Part shown: piece by piece, positions 52,233 to 60,994 of the stretch | Position numbering within the stretch: position 1 is the first letter of the stretch | How the letters are laid out: each line of letters opens with the position of its first letter | Assembly: GCA_050015675.1 (NCBI GenBank) | Contig: JBEKAY010000016.1 | Location: forward strand, 1-64,000 | DNA from: Fen-1298 sp050015675 | GTDB taxonomy: Bacteria; Bacteroidota; Ignavibacteria; UBA10030 | DNA length: 64,000 bases | Direction: 5' to 3' | The notes under the pieces: generated by a model | The model's input: the letters and a program-made list of their open reading frames with translations, nothing else | The model's database searches: none | What the model was told of the DNA's origin: nothing | Made by a program: the position numbers and the translations under genes

Positions 52233-52260
52233 TTGAATGTGTGGTAAGGGCAACTATAAT
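52233..52260 (+). promoter_or_regulatory. Weak promoter candidate between rpsJ and rplC
   Basis: TTGAAT at 52233-52238 and TATAAT at 52255-52260 have a 16-base spacer in the 122-base rpsJ-rplC gap. A small TGCGC/GCGCA hairpin with a TGAG loop lies further down, near 52303-52316. Since the S10 operon would normally be read from upstream, this may be an internal promoter or chance. Confidence 0.3.
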
Positions 52261-52329
52261 TTGTAAAAGCTCTTACTTGAGATTATAGAAACAAAGGCTC
52301 ATGCGCTGAGGCGCAAAGGAGTAGAAACA

Positions 52330-52959
52330 GTGAGTGGCATCTTAGGAAAAAAAATTGGAATGACAAGTCTCTTCGATGAGAATGGTGAAGCAGTTCCTTG
52401 CACCGTTATCGAAGCAGGGCCGTGCTACGTCACCCAGGTCAGAACACAAGCGAAAGACGGCTATGATGCAATCCAGCTTGGTTTTGATGAGAAGAAAGAC
52501 CGTCTTGTCAACAAACCATTAAAGGGACATTTTGCAAAGGCAGCAACGAAGGCGCTGCGTTTGATGCGTGAATTCAGAGGAGCGAATGGAGCTTCAATGA
52601 AAACAGGCGACGAAGTGAAGGTTGATATGTTTTCCCCTGGTGATATTGTTGACGTGAGTGGAAAATCAAAGGGTCGCGGATTTCAGGGTGTTGTGAAACG
52701 TCATCATTTCGGTGGTGTCGGTATGACAACACATGGCGCATCAGATCGTGTACGTGCTCCCGGATCTATCGGCGGAAGTTCCTATCCATCGCGTGTTTTC
52801 AAAGGTATGCGTATGGGCGGGCGGATGGGATTTGAACGAGTCACAATAAAGAACCTAAAAGTAGTCAAGGTGATACCGGAATCCAATATTCTCATTATTC
52901 GCGGATCAGTTCCTGGCGCGATCAATGGATATTTGGAAATTGAGAAGAAGCATAATTAA
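52330..52959 (+). CDS. rplC: 50S ribosomal protein L3
   Basis: This 209-residue protein starts at GTG 52330, with AAAGGAGTAG upstream. It begins SGILGKKIGMTSLF and carries the signature FQGVVKRHHFGGVGMTTHG with the long loop that reaches toward the peptidyl transferase centre. It is an early assembly protein for 23S rRNA. Confidence 0.97.
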   Translation: MSGILGKKIGMTSLFDENGEAVPCTVIEAGPCYVTQVRTQAKDGYDAIQLGFDEKKDRLVNKPLKGHFAKAATKALRLMREFRGANGASMKTGDEVKVDMFSPGDIVDVSGKSKGRGFQGVVKRHHFGGVGMTTHGASDRVRAPGSIGGSSYPSRVFKGMRMGGRMGFERVTIKNLKVVKVIPESNILIIRGSVPGAINGYLEIEKKHN

Positions 52960-52985
52960 GGGTTTCCTCGTAAGGAAAAAGTACC

Positions 52986-53615
52986 ATGCAGGTTGATGTC
53001 TATAATATAAATGGCACGCTCAGTGGCGAGAAGGTTGAGCTCGATGCGAGTATTTTTGAGATCGAGCCGAATGATCACGTTATCTATCAAGCGGTGCGCA
53101 GTATCCAGGCAAATCAACGTCAGGGTACACACAAAGTAAAAACACGCAGCGAAGTAAGAGGCGGTGGTCGGAAACCGTTTAAGCAGAAAAAAACAGGCCG
53201 TGCGCGCGCAGGAACGACTCGTTCACCGCTGTGGATTGGTGGCGGTTCGATATTTGGACCAATTCCGCATGATTATGTAGTCAAACTTCCTGCAAAGGTT
53301 CGCAAGCTTGCGCGTAAGTCCGCTCTCAGCTATAAAGCAAAAGATGGGGCTGTCAAGGTAGTGGAAGATTTTCAATTTGATGAAGTAAAGACAAAAAAAA
53401 TGTCAGCGATACTCAAAGCTCTTTCAATAGATAAACAAAAAACATTGTTATTGACAAAGACAACGGATGGAACACTGTTGAAGTCAGGACGCAATATTCC
53501 GAAGTTGCAAGTGCGCGAAGCGGATAAAGCATCAACATTTGAAATTCTAAAAAATCAAGTGCTGCTTATCCAAAAGAGCGCCGTTAATGTTTTGCAAAAA
53601 TCTTTGAAGAATTAG
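52986..53615 (+). CDS. rplD: 50S ribosomal protein L4
   Basis: This 209-residue protein has the extended tunnel loop, with RSEVRGGGRKPFKQKKTGRA and RAGTTRSPLWIGGG. The globular part follows (KLPAKVRKLARKSALSYK). It lines the exit tunnel with L22. In some bacteria L4 represses the S10 operon. Length and order are standard. Confidence 0.96.
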   Translation: MQVDVYNINGTLSGEKVELDASIFEIEPNDHVIYQAVRSIQANQRQGTHKVKTRSEVRGGGRKPFKQKKTGRARAGTTRSPLWIGGGSIFGPIPHDYVVKLPAKVRKLARKSALSYKAKDGAVKVVEDFQFDEVKTKKMSAILKALSIDKQKTLLLTKTTDGTLLKSGRNIPKLQVREADKASTFEILKNQVLLIQKSAVNVLQKSLKN

Positions 53616-53626
53616 GAAAACAGGCA

Positions 53627-53917
53627 ATGGTAGGTATTCTCGTTCGACCAATTATTACTGAGAAAATGACAGAACTAGGCGACAAACGTCAATATGCGTT
53701 TGAGGTCCCGACCTCCGTGAACAAGATTGAAGTTTGTAAAGCAGTCGAAAAGAAATTTAATGTCAAGGTGACGAGTGTGCGCACCATCATCGTCAAAGGA
53801 AAGCGTAAGAATCAGATGACAAAACGCGGCCGCTTTGAAGGGCACACAAAGACATGGAAGAAGGCAATCGTAACGCTGAAAGAAGGCGATAAGATCGATT
53901 ACTTCGGTAACGTCTGA
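53627..53917 (+). CDS. rplW: 50S ribosomal protein L23
   Basis: This 96-residue protein has the L23 start (LVRPIITEKMTELGDKRQYAF) and the rRNA-binding NKIEVCKAVEKKFNVKV segment. It lies at the tunnel exit and is a docking site for trigger factor and SRP. It is eleven bases after rplD. Confidence 0.96.
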   Translation: MVGILVRPIITEKMTELGDKRQYAFEVPTSVNKIEVCKAVEKKFNVKVTSVRTIIVKGKRKNQMTKRGRFEGHTKTWKKAIVTLKEGDKIDYFGNV

Positions 53918-53937
53918 TCGTAAAGGTAGAAGAGACT

Positions 53938-54771
53938 ATGGCAATTAGAAAATTACGACCGATGACTCCTGCGACGAGATTCTATTCAATCTCGACGTTT
54001 GATGAAATAACAAAGAAAGAGCCGGAAAAAGCTCTGCTCGAATCAAATAAAAAATCGGGTGGAAGGAATAATCTTGGACGTATCACTTCGCGTCATCGCG
54101 GCGGCGGACATAAACGCCAATATCGCATTATTGATTTCAAACGCGACAAGCATGGAATTGCTGGAACCATTGCTGCAATTGAGTACGATCCGAATCGTGC
54201 AGCACGAATTGCATTGATCCATTATCCTGATGGTGAAAAGCGATACATCATCGCGGCTATTGGAATGAAAATCGGCGCAAAAATTGTGTCCGGTCCGCAA
54301 GCTGAAATTGAAAACGGTAATGCGCTGCCATTGAAAAATATTCCAGCAGGTACTTTTGTGCATAATGTTGAATTTGCTCCCGGCAAGGGTGGTCAAATAG
54401 GCCGCAGTGCCGGTAATTCCTTACAGGTGATGGCGAAAGAGGGCGAATGGGTTTCGCTAAAATTACCTTCGGGAGAAATAAGAAAATTTCGTTCAGACTG
54501 CTATGCAACTATCGGATTAGTCGGTAACGCAGACCATGAAAATATTAGTCTCGGTAAAGCGGGGAGATCTCGCTGGCTTGGTATTCGTCCTCAAACACGT
54601 GGTATGGCAATGAATCCGGTTGACCATCCAATGGGTGGTGGCGAGGGCCGTTCGAAAAGCGGTGGTGGGTATCAACATCCGGAATCGCCATGGGGCAAGT
54701 ATGCCAAGGGATTGAAAACACGCAAGCGGAAGAATCAATCAAATAAATACATTATAAAACGTCGTAAGTAA
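53938..54771 (+). CDS. rplB: 50S ribosomal protein L2
   Basis: This 277-residue protein has the usual length. It contains RGGGHKRQYRIIDFKRDK in the N-terminal domain and the C-terminal NPVDHPMGGGEGRSKSGG block with the conserved histidine close to the peptidyl transferase centre. It is required for subunit association. Confidence 0.97.
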   Translation: MAIRKLRPMTPATRFYSISTFDEITKKEPEKALLESNKKSGGRNNLGRITSRHRGGGHKRQYRIIDFKRDKHGIAGTIAAIEYDPNRAARIALIHYPDGEKRYIIAAIGMKIGAKIVSGPQAEIENGNALPLKNIPAGTFVHNVEFAPGKGGQIGRSAGNSLQVMAKEGEWVSLKLPSGEIRKFRSDCYATIGLVGNADHENISLGKAGRSRWLGIRPQTRGMAMNPVDHPMGGGEGRSKSGGGYQHPESPWGKYAKGLKTRKRKNQSNKYIIKRRK

Positions 54772-54784
54772 TAGGTAAGTACCT

Positions 54785-55072
54785 ATGAGCCGTTCGATTA
54801 AAAAAGGTCCGTTTGTTGACCACAAATTGCAAGACAAAATAGAAGCGCTCAACAAGTCCAACCAGAAGCGTGTTGTTAAGACCTGGTCACGGTCGAGCAC
54901 CATCATTCCGGATTTTGTCGGGCATACCTTTGCGGTGCATAACGGAAACAAATTTATACCGGTGTACATTCACGAAGCGATGGTTGGACACAAGCTCGGT
55001 GAGTTTGCACCGACTCGCATTTTCCGAGGACATCCCGGAATAAAGAGCGAAAAGACAACTTCACCGGCGTAA
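54785..55072 (+). CDS. rpsS: 30S ribosomal protein S19
   Basis: This 95-residue protein begins SRSIKKGPFVDHKLQDKI and contains TWSRSSTIIPDFVGHTFAVHNG, the S19 signature. It lies in the 30S head, near the A-site tRNA, paired with S13. Standard length and position. Confidence 0.97.
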   Translation: MSRSIKKGPFVDHKLQDKIEALNKSNQKRVVKTWSRSSTIIPDFVGHTFAVHNGNKFIPVYIHEAMVGHKLGEFAPTRIFRGHPGIKSEKTTSPA

Positions 55073-55099
55073 GAACTGTCTGTTATATAAGAGTGAGAT

Positions 55100-55549
55100 A
55101 TGGAAGCGAAAGCAATAAATAGATATATCGGAACCTCACCGCGCAAAATGCGGCTGGTGATTGATCTGATCCGCGGCAAAGGAGTTGAAGAAGCGTTGAG
55201 CATTCTCCACTTCACAACAAAAGCCGCTTCGAAAACAGCAGAACAAGTTCTTCGTTCGGCGATCTCCAACGTACAAAATAAGGAAGAGAGCGGACGGGTT
55301 GACACCGCAACCTTATATGTCAGGGAAGCGTTTGTCAATGGCGGTGCGATGGCAAAGCGAATGTCGCCTGCACCAATGGGGCGTGCATTGCGCATTCGTA
55401 AGCGTTCAAATCATATTACTATTGTAGTGGCGCAGCGCGAGGAAGTGAAGGCGATAGTACCAAAAGCCAAAGCTTCAACCGGTGCAAAGAAAGCCGATGC
55501 AAAGAAATCGGAACCAGCAGCAGCAACAAAAGAAGTAACCGAAAGTTAA
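55100..55549 (+). CDS. rplV: 50S ribosomal protein L22, with basic/alanine-rich tail
   Basis: This 149-residue protein has the L22 core (RYIGTSPRKMRLVIDLIRGK, the beta-hairpin region RMSPAPMGRALRIRKRSNH) of normal length. A C-terminal extension of about 35 residues is rich in Ala, Lys and Glu and ends KEVTES. The hairpin lines the exit tunnel with L4. The tail resembles, in composition, the N-terminal extension of L5 in this same operon. Confidence 0.96.
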   Translation: MEAKAINRYIGTSPRKMRLVIDLIRGKGVEEALSILHFTTKAASKTAEQVLRSAISNVQNKEESGRVDTATLYVREAFVNGGAMAKRMSPAPMGRALRIRKRSNHITIVVAQREEVKAIVPKAKASTGAKKADAKKSEPAAATKEVTES

Positions 55550-55561
55550 TCGGAGGGTCAC

Positions 55562-56197
55562 TTGGGTCAAAAAACACATCCAGTTGGATTTCGTCTCGGA
55601 ATCGTTCGTGCCTGGGATGCAAATTGGTACGACGATAAAAGTTTTTCTAGCAAATTACAAGAAGATGCACTTGTGCGGAATTATGTCCGCAACCGATTAA
55701 AGAAAGCTGGAATTGCACGGGTTCAAATAGATAGAACTCCGAAGCGCGCAGTGGTGACCATTCACACTTCACGGCCCGGTATTGTGATTGGGAAAAGCGG
55801 AAAAGAAATCGCTCAACTCGAAGAAGAACTGAAGAAAGTAACATCAAAAGAAATTAAAATTCTTATTCATGAAATCAAACGCCCGGAATTGGATGCCTTT
55901 CTTGTAGCAGAGGCGATTGCCGGTCAACTCGAAGGACGAATTTCGTTCCGGCGAGCTATGAAACAATCGATCACTGCTGCAATGCGTATGGGCGCTGAAG
56001 GAATTAAGGTGATGTGTGCAGGACGCCTTGGCGGCGCAGAAATTGCACGCACAGAACATTATAAAGATGGACGTATTCCTTTACAGACGCTTCGGGCAGA
56101 CATTGATTATGCGGGCGCAACCGCGCACACTATTTACGGAGCAATTGGCGTAAAAGTTTGGATCTGTAAGGGTGAAATTATTGGACCGCGGCAATAA
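55562..56197 (+). CDS. rpsC: 30S ribosomal protein S3
   Basis: This 211-residue protein starts at TTG 55562, with TCGGAGGG upstream. GQKTHPVGFRLGIVR opens it, and the KH domain has IVIGKSGKEIAQLEEEL. The C-terminal domain contains GRLGGAEIARTEHYKDGRI. It forms the mRNA entry site with S4 and S5. Confidence 0.97.
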   Translation: MGQKTHPVGFRLGIVRAWDANWYDDKSFSSKLQEDALVRNYVRNRLKKAGIARVQIDRTPKRAVVTIHTSRPGIVIGKSGKEIAQLEEELKKVTSKEIKILIHEIKRPELDAFLVAEAIAGQLEGRISFRRAMKQSITAAMRMGAEGIKVMCAGRLGGAEIARTEHYKDGRIPLQTLRADIDYAGATAHTIYGAIGVKVWICKGEIIGPRQ

Positions 56198-56210
56198 GGA
56201 GTGTTGATCT

Positions 56211-56633
56211 ATGTTGATGCCAAAAAGAGTGAAGTATAGAAAAGCCCAGCGTGGACGCATGAAGGGTAAGGCGACACGTGGTGCAACGATTGCTTTCGGA
56301 GATTTTGGATTAAAGGCAATGGAACCGGGATGGGTGACACAAAGACAAATTGAAGCGTCTCGTGTTGCATTGACTCGAATGATGAAACGTGAAGGCAAAG
56401 TTTGGATTCGAATTTTTCCGGATAAACCGGTTACGAAGAAACCAGCGGAAACTCGTATGGGAAGCGGCAAAGGTTCGCCAGAATTTTGGGTAGCAGTGAT
56501 TAAGCCTGGCCGCATCCTGTTTGAGTTGGGCGGTATCAACCGTGCAGCGGCGGCGGAAGCATTGAAGCTTGCAGCACACAAGCTTGCAATCAAAACAAGG
56601 TTTGTCGCCCGTATCGATTATCAGGGTGCATAA
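56211..56633 (+). CDS. rplP: 50S ribosomal protein L16
   Basis: This 140-residue protein begins MLMPKRVKYRKAQRGRM, the usual L16 start. WVTQRQIEASRVALTRMMKR and KPAETRMGSGKGSPEFWVAV are conserved. It binds near the A site and is needed for 50S maturation. An ATG six bases later is a possible alternative start. Confidence 0.97.
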   Translation: MLMPKRVKYRKAQRGRMKGKATRGATIAFGDFGLKAMEPGWVTQRQIEASRVALTRMMKREGKVWIRIFPDKPVTKKPAETRMGSGKGSPEFWVAVIKPGRILFELGGINRAAAAEALKLAAHKLAIKTRFVARIDYQGA

Positions 56634-56644
56634 GAGGCGAAGCA

Positions 56645-56896
56645 ATGAAGGCACATGATTTGCGGCAACTCTCTGACGCGGAACTGCTGAAGAGAATTCA
56701 AGAAGAAGAAGAGAACTTGTCCCATCTGAAATTTCAGAAGGTCATTGGTCAATTAGAAAATCCGATGAAGTTAGGGCATGTTCGAAAAGGAATTGCGCGG
56801 ATTAAAACGATTCTCCGCGATCGACAATTGAACCCATCAACCGAAAAATCTGCGCATGCAACGCCTAACGACGGGCAAGTTGAGCAGCCAAAGTAA
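56645..56896 (+). CDS. rpmC: 50S ribosomal protein L29
   Basis: This 83-residue protein has the L29 two-helix core in residues 1-60 (LRQLSDAELLKRIQEEEENL, GHVRKGIARIKTILRDRQL). A polar C-terminal tail of about 20 residues is longer than the usual 65-residue form. It lies near the tunnel exit beside L23. Seven bases separate it from rpsQ. Confidence 0.93.
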   Translation: MKAHDLRQLSDAELLKRIQEEEENLSHLKFQKVIGQLENPMKLGHVRKGIARIKTILRDRQLNPSTEKSAHATPNDGQVEQPK

Positions 56897-56902
56897 TGTG
56901 AG

Positions 56903-57187
56903 ATGATGATGACAGAAATCCCAAAGGAAATTCCGAAACGCGCACGGCGTAAAGTTCGAATCGGTAAAGTGGTAAGTAACAAAATGTTGAAAAGTATTAT
57001 TGTTGCGGTAGAGCGTCAGGTCGCACATGCACTGTACAAAAAATACTTTCGCCGTACAACAAAGTTGATGGCGCATGACGAAAAGCAAGAAGCGGGTATT
57101 GGTGATACAGTGAAGATTATGGAAACCCGGCCGATGAGCGCACGCAAGCGCTGGCGGTTAGTGGAAATCATTGAAAAGGCGAAATAG
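56903..57187 (+). CDS. rpsQ: 30S ribosomal protein S17
   Basis: This 94-residue protein opens with three successive methionine codons; any of them may be used. The OB-fold core RKVRIGKVVSNKMLKSIIVAVERQV and GDTVKIMETRPMSARKRWRLVEI are the S17 signatures. It is an early 16S rRNA binder. Confidence 0.95.
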   Translation: MMMTEIPKEIPKRARRKVRIGKVVSNKMLKSIIVAVERQVAHALYKKYFRRTTKLMAHDEKQEAGIGDTVKIMETRPMSARKRWRLVEIIEKAK

Positions 57188-57212
57188 GTTATTTTCAGAT
57201 TAGGCGAAGACG

Positions 57213-57581
57213 ATGATCCAGGAAGAAACAAATTTAGTGGTTGCCGACAATTCGGGTGCGAAGCGCGTGCAGTGTATTCGTGTCCTCGGTGGTCACGATA
57301 GGCGCTACGCTGGCGTTGGCGATCTTATTGTTGTGTCCGTGAAGAGCGCTATTCCAGGCGCTCCGGTAAAAAAAGGTGAAGTCTCGCGCGCTGTAGTTGT
57401 GCGGACAAAGAAAGAAATTCGCCGGAAGGATGGTTCGTACATCCGGTTCGATGAGAATGCTGCGGTACTGCTCAATGCCCAGGGTGAACCGCGCGGAACA
57501 CGTATTTTTGGCCCGGTGGCGAGAGAGTTACGTGAACGTCAATTTATGAAAATCATTTCCCTTGCACCTGAGGTGCTCTAA
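57213..57581 (+). CDS. rplN: 50S ribosomal protein L14
   Basis: This 122-residue protein has the normal length. It contains NLVVADNSGAKRVQCIRVLGG at the N-terminus and the loop RRKDGSYIRFDENAAVLLN. It contacts 16S rRNA through an intersubunit bridge and is five bases before rplX. Confidence 0.97.
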   Translation: MIQEETNLVVADNSGAKRVQCIRVLGGHDRRYAGVGDLIVVSVKSAIPGAPVKKGEVSRAVVVRTKKEIRRKDGSYIRFDENAAVLLNAQGEPRGTRIFGPVARELRERQFMKIISLAPEVL

Positions 57582-57586
57582 AAATT

Positions 57587-57922
57587 ATGGCGCAGAATTT
57601 ACATGTACATAAAAATGATACTGCTTTGGTCGTCTCGGGCGAGTTCCGAAAAAAACAAGGCAAAGTGTTGAAAGTGTTTCCCGATACTCAGCGGGTGATT
57701 ATCGAGAACGTCAACATTATTAAAAGAGCCACGCGTCCTTCACAGAAGAGTCCGCAAGGCGGGGTTGTTCAGAAAGAAGGAAGCATCCGAGCTTCTAACG
57801 TAATGGTGATCTGTCCTAAGTGCAGTAAACCAACTCGTGTCGGACACACGCATGTAAAAGATGCCACGAGTGATAAAAAGAAGACAATGAGAACCTGCAA
57901 ACTGTGTAAAGAGATGTTCTAA
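57587..57922 (+). CDS. rplX: 50S ribosomal protein L24, zinc-ribbon-tailed form
   Basis: This 111-residue protein has an N-terminal KOW motif (ALVVSGEFRKKQGKVLKVFP) followed by KSPQGGVVQKEGSIRASNV. The C-terminal part has two CxxC pairs (VICPKCSKP and RTCKLC), a possible zinc site found in the L24 of some bacteria. It starts large-subunit assembly near the tunnel exit. Confidence 0.96.
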   Translation: MAQNLHVHKNDTALVVSGEFRKKQGKVLKVFPDTQRVIIENVNIIKRATRPSQKSPQGGVVQKEGSIRASNVMVICPKCSKPTRVGHTHVKDATSDKKKTMRTCKLCKEMF

Positions 57923-57933
57923 GAGAGTAATCC

Positions 57934-58674
57934 ATGGCGAACGAGAAAGTTCCTAATAAAGAAAAAGTAGAAAAGACGGTACCTGCAGCAAAAGGTAAGG
58001 GAGAGAAAGCGGCACCAGCAGCCAAAGGTAAAGCTGAAAAGTCTGCACCGGAATCAAAAGGTAAAAAAGCGGCGACTGGTGGACAGGAAAAAGGTGTGGT
58101 TGCACGTTTGTTCGAGCGGTATCAAAAGGAATCTGTCCCGGCGCTGATTAAAAAATTCCAATTCAAAAGCAAAATGCAAGTGCCCCGGTTGGAAAAAATC
58201 GCTATTAATATTGGAGTCGGACAAGCGACACAGGATCCAAAATTGCTTGATGCAGCTGTTCATGAGTTGGAATCTATTACTGGACAAAAAGTCGCCATCA
58301 CAAAATCGAAGAAAGCAATTTCCAATTTCAAGCTGCGAGAAAACCTTCCAATCGGATGCCGTGTCACATTGCGCCGTGCTAAAATGTACGAATTCTTAGA
58401 TCGGTTTATCAGCGTTGCATTACCGCGCGTTCGAGATTTTCGTGGTTTATCAGACACATCATTCGATGGTCATGGAAATTACACTATTGGGGTAAAAGAG
58501 CAAATTATTTTTCCGGAAATCGATGTAGATAAAGTAACACGTGTAAGCGGTATGGATATTACCTTCGTCACCACAGCCAAGAATGACGTTGAAGCGTATG
58601 AATTATTAAAAGAGCTTGGCATGCCGTTTATAAAACGGCAAGAAATTGTTCAACCAGAAGTCCAGAAAAAGTAA
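57934..58674 (+). CDS. rplE: 50S ribosomal protein L5 with long Lys/Ala-rich N-terminal extension
   Basis: This 246-residue protein is about 65 residues longer than the usual 180. The L5 core starts near RLFERYQKESVPALIKKF and includes KIAINIGVGQATQDPKLL and DFRGLSDTSFDGHGNYTIGV. The extension is low-complexity Lys, Ala, Pro and Glu with an AAP/SAK-type repeat (PAAKGKGEKAAPAAKGKAEK). Translation from ATG 57934 is supported by GAGAG upstream and a 12-base gap after rplX. A later in-frame start would lose the operon spacing. L5 binds 5S rRNA. The extension is probably surface exposed and disordered. Confidence 0.95.
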   Translation: MANEKVPNKEKVEKTVPAAKGKGEKAAPAAKGKAEKSAPESKGKKAATGGQEKGVVARLFERYQKESVPALIKKFQFKSKMQVPRLEKIAINIGVGQATQDPKLLDAAVHELESITGQKVAITKSKKAISNFKLRENLPIGCRVTLRRAKMYEFLDRFISVALPRVRDFRGLSDTSFDGHGNYTIGVKEQIIFPEIDVDKVTRVSGMDITFVTTAKNDVEAYELLKELGMPFIKRQEIVQPEVQKK

Positions 58675-58689
58675 AGCAAAGGAGTTCGC

Positions 58690-58875
58690 TTGGCACGCTT
58701 AGCAATGCGAGTAAAGGCGAAGAGAACGCCAAAACACAAAGTTTCACAACACAACCGTTGCAACGTCTGTGGCCGTCCGCGCAGTTATTATCGCAAGTTC
58801 GGCCTCTGCCGTATCTGCCTCCGTAAGCTCGCGCTTGAAGGCAAGATTCCCGGTGTTCGCAAGGCAAGTTGGTAA
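58690..58875 (+). CDS. rpsN: 30S ribosomal protein S14, zinc-binding short form
   Basis: This 61-residue protein starts at TTG 58690, after AAAGGAG. The zinc ribbon CNVCGRPRSYYRKFGLCRIC is complete (CxxC...CxxC), the type found in most bacteria with the short form. The C-terminal LALEGKIPGVRKASW is standard. It sits in the 30S head. Confidence 0.96.
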   Translation: MARLAMRVKAKRTPKHKVSQHNRCNVCGRPRSYYRKFGLCRICLRKLALEGKIPGVRKASW

Positions 58876-58899
58876 AACTATAATAAGAGAGTTGAATCG

Positions 58900-59295
58900 A
58901 TGTCGAAGACAGATCCAATCGCTGATTATTTAACAAGAATCCGCAACGCAGCAAAAGCGAAGCATCGCAGGGTGGATATTCCATCTTCCAATTTGAAGAA
59001 GGCGATTTCTAAAATTCTTCTGGAAAAGAGTTTTATTGGTGGGTTCACGGTGCTGGAAGACAAGAAGCAGAATATTCTGCGGATTAATCTGAAGTACTAT
59101 AATGGAAAACCGGTCATCACCGGATTACGCCGCATTAGTAAGCCGGGCATTCGATTGTACCGCGGTTCCAATGAATTGCCGCGTGTGCTTGGTGGTTTGG
59201 GTGTTGCCATCATTTCGACATCCAAAGGCGTGATGACGGATGCGCAGGCGAAAAAAGAAAACGTTGGCGGTGAAATTCTTACTTATATCTGGTAA
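58900..59295 (+). CDS. rpsH: 30S ribosomal protein S8
   Basis: This 131-residue protein has DPIADYLTRIRNAAKAKH at the N-terminus, RRISKPGIRLYRGSNELP in the middle, and ends GEILTYIW, the S8 hallmarks. It binds the central domain of 16S rRNA and in some bacteria represses the spc operon. Standard length. Confidence 0.97.
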   Translation: MSKTDPIADYLTRIRNAAKAKHRRVDIPSSNLKKAISKILLEKSFIGGFTVLEDKKQNILRINLKYYNGKPVITGLRRISKPGIRLYRGSNELPRVLGGLGVAIISTSKGVMTDAQAKKENVGGEILTYIW

Positions 59296-59318
59296 GTGTT
59301 TGAAGAGGAGAGAGTACA

Positions 59319-59867
59319 GTGTCACGTATCGGTAGAAAACCAATTGAAATTCCTAAAGGCGTCACAGTTGCAGTGAAAGACGGAACTGTCTCTGTGAAAG
59401 GGCCAAAGGGTGAGTTAATTGAAAAAGTACATCCAGATATTGGCGTTGAAGTGAAAAGTCAGCAGATACTCATTACGCGCAAATCGAATGAAGGCAAATA
59501 TCGTGCGTTACACGGATTGTGGCGCGCGCTTATACAAAATATGATTATCGGCGTGACTCTTGGGTATTCAAAGAAATTGGAAATAATCGGTGTAGGCTAT
59601 CGCGCAGAGATGAAGGGAACACGATTGAATCTTCTGCTTGGGTTCAGTCATCCAATATTATTTGCATCGCCGGATGGTATTAAGATTGAAGCGCCGACGC
59701 AGACAAGCATCATTATAAGCGGTGTTCATAAACAGCTTGTTGGATTAGTCGCTGCGAAGATACGGTCATTCCGTCCGCCAGAGCCATACAAAGGCAAGGG
59801 TGTCAAGTACGAAGGTGAGTACATCCGCCGCAAAGCTGGTAAAGCTGCTGCTACGGCTGCAAAGTAA
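59319..59867 (+). CDS. rplF: 50S ribosomal protein L6
   Basis: This 182-residue protein starts at GTG 59319, with GAGGAGAGAG upstream. It begins SRIGRKPIEIPKGV, and the second domain ends PPEPYKGKGVKYEGEYIRRKAGK, the L6 signature. It lies near the factor-binding site of the 50S. Confidence 0.97.
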   Translation: MSRIGRKPIEIPKGVTVAVKDGTVSVKGPKGELIEKVHPDIGVEVKSQQILITRKSNEGKYRALHGLWRALIQNMIIGVTLGYSKKLEIIGVGYRAEMKGTRLNLLLGFSHPILFASPDGIKIEAPTQTSIIISGVHKQLVGLVAAKIRSFRPPEPYKGKGVKYEGEYIRRKAGKAAATAAK

Positions 59868-59891
59868 TTTTGACGTAAGGAAAAACGGATT

Positions 59892-60260
59892 ATGATTCAA
59901 AAAAACACTGTGGAACGCCTCGCCAAGAAACAGGCGCGTATCCGCAAAAAAATAAAAGGCACATCGGGGCGTCCTCGATTAGTGGTTTTCCGAAGTGCTA
60001 AACATGCCTATGCGCAAATTATCGATGACTCAACCGGTAAAACGTTGTTGTCGGTATCGACCTTGTCGAAGGATTTGCGTGAAGATGTGAAGCAAGCGAA
60101 GACTCCGATAGAGCGTTATAAACTTGTCGGAGTGGCAGCAGCAAAAAAAGCGCTTGAGAAGAATATTAAAGAAGTAGTCTTTGATCGCAGCGGCTATCTG
60201 TATCACGGCCGCGTCAAAGCACTCGCGGATGGTGCTCGCGAAGGTGGACTGAAATTCTAA
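59892..60260 (+). CDS. rplR: 50S ribosomal protein L18
   Basis: This 122-residue protein contains RIRKKIKGTSGRPRLVVFRSAKHAYAQ split over two strands and ends FDRSGYLYHGRVKALADGAREGGL. It binds 5S rRNA with L5. Standard position between rplF and rpsE. Confidence 0.97.
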   Translation: MIQKNTVERLAKKQARIRKKIKGTSGRPRLVVFRSAKHAYAQIIDDSTGKTLLSVSTLSKDLREDVKQAKTPIERYKLVGVAAAKKALEKNIKEVVFDRSGYLYHGRVKALADGAREGGLKF

Positions 60261-60283
60261 CTCCTAATACTCGTACGAAAAAC

Positions 60284-60784
60284 ATGGCAAAAGTCAAAGC
60301 AGGCGAACTAGAACTTAAAGAGCGATTGGTGAACGTCAACCGTGTAGCCAAAGTGGTCAAGGGCGGACGTCGCTTCAGTTTCAACGCAATCGTTGTCGTT
60401 GGTGATGGCAACGGACATATCGGCGTCGGGCTCGGCAAGGCAAATGAAGTACAAGATGCAATTGCAAAGGGAACAGACGATGCAAAGAAGAGCCTCGTTT
60501 TTGTCCCTATCTTTAAGGGAACCATCCCGCATTCAGTCATTGGAAAATTTGGAGCGGGAAAAGTGATGCTGAAACCAGCGTCTCCCGGAACAGGTCTTAT
60601 CGCAGGCGGTGGTGTACGTGCCGTGCTGGAAATGGCAGGCGTGAAAGACGTGCTCACGAAACAAATGGGTTCACCCAACTCCCACAACGTTGTGAAAGCA
60701 ACCATGCAGGCGCTCTTGAATCTTTCAGATGCCAAAATGATTGCCGCGCGCCGCGGGATCACAGTTCAGGAATTGTTTCAATAA
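60284..60784 (+). CDS. rpsE: 30S ribosomal protein S5
   Basis: This 166-residue protein has the double-stranded RNA-binding part with LVNVNRVAKVVKGGRRFSF, GDGNGHIGVGLGKANEVQDA and PASPGTGLIAGGGVRAVLE. It lies by the mRNA entry site and affects fidelity. Standard length and order. Confidence 0.97.
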   Translation: MAKVKAGELELKERLVNVNRVAKVVKGGRRFSFNAIVVVGDGNGHIGVGLGKANEVQDAIAKGTDDAKKSLVFVPIFKGTIPHSVIGKFGAGKVMLKPASPGTGLIAGGGVRAVLEMAGVKDVLTKQMGSPNSHNVVKATMQALLNLSDAKMIAARRGITVQELFQ

Positions 60785-60802
60785 ACTCAGTAAAGACTTA
60801 CT

Positions 60803-60994
60803 ATGTCGGAACAGAAGAAAATAAAAATCACACAAGTCAAGAGCATCGTTGATCACCTCAAGGATGCCAAGCTGACGATTAAAGCGCTTGGACTTGGCAG
60901 GCCGAATTATTTTATCGTCAAGAACGACACACCGCAAATCCGCGGAATGATCAACAGGGTCCGGCATCTCGTTAAAGTGGAAGAGGTGCAATAA
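60803..60994 (+). CDS. rpmD: 50S ribosomal protein L30
   Basis: This 63-residue protein has the L30 core KITQVKSIVDHLKDAK, TIKALGLGRPNYFIV and GMINRVRHLVKVEE. Its stop overlaps the rplO start (TAATG), indicating coupled translation. L30 is a small peripheral 50S protein. Confidence 0.95.
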   Translation: MSEQKKIKITQVKSIVDHLKDAKLTIKALGLGRPNYFIVKNDTPQIRGMINRVRHLVKVEEVQ

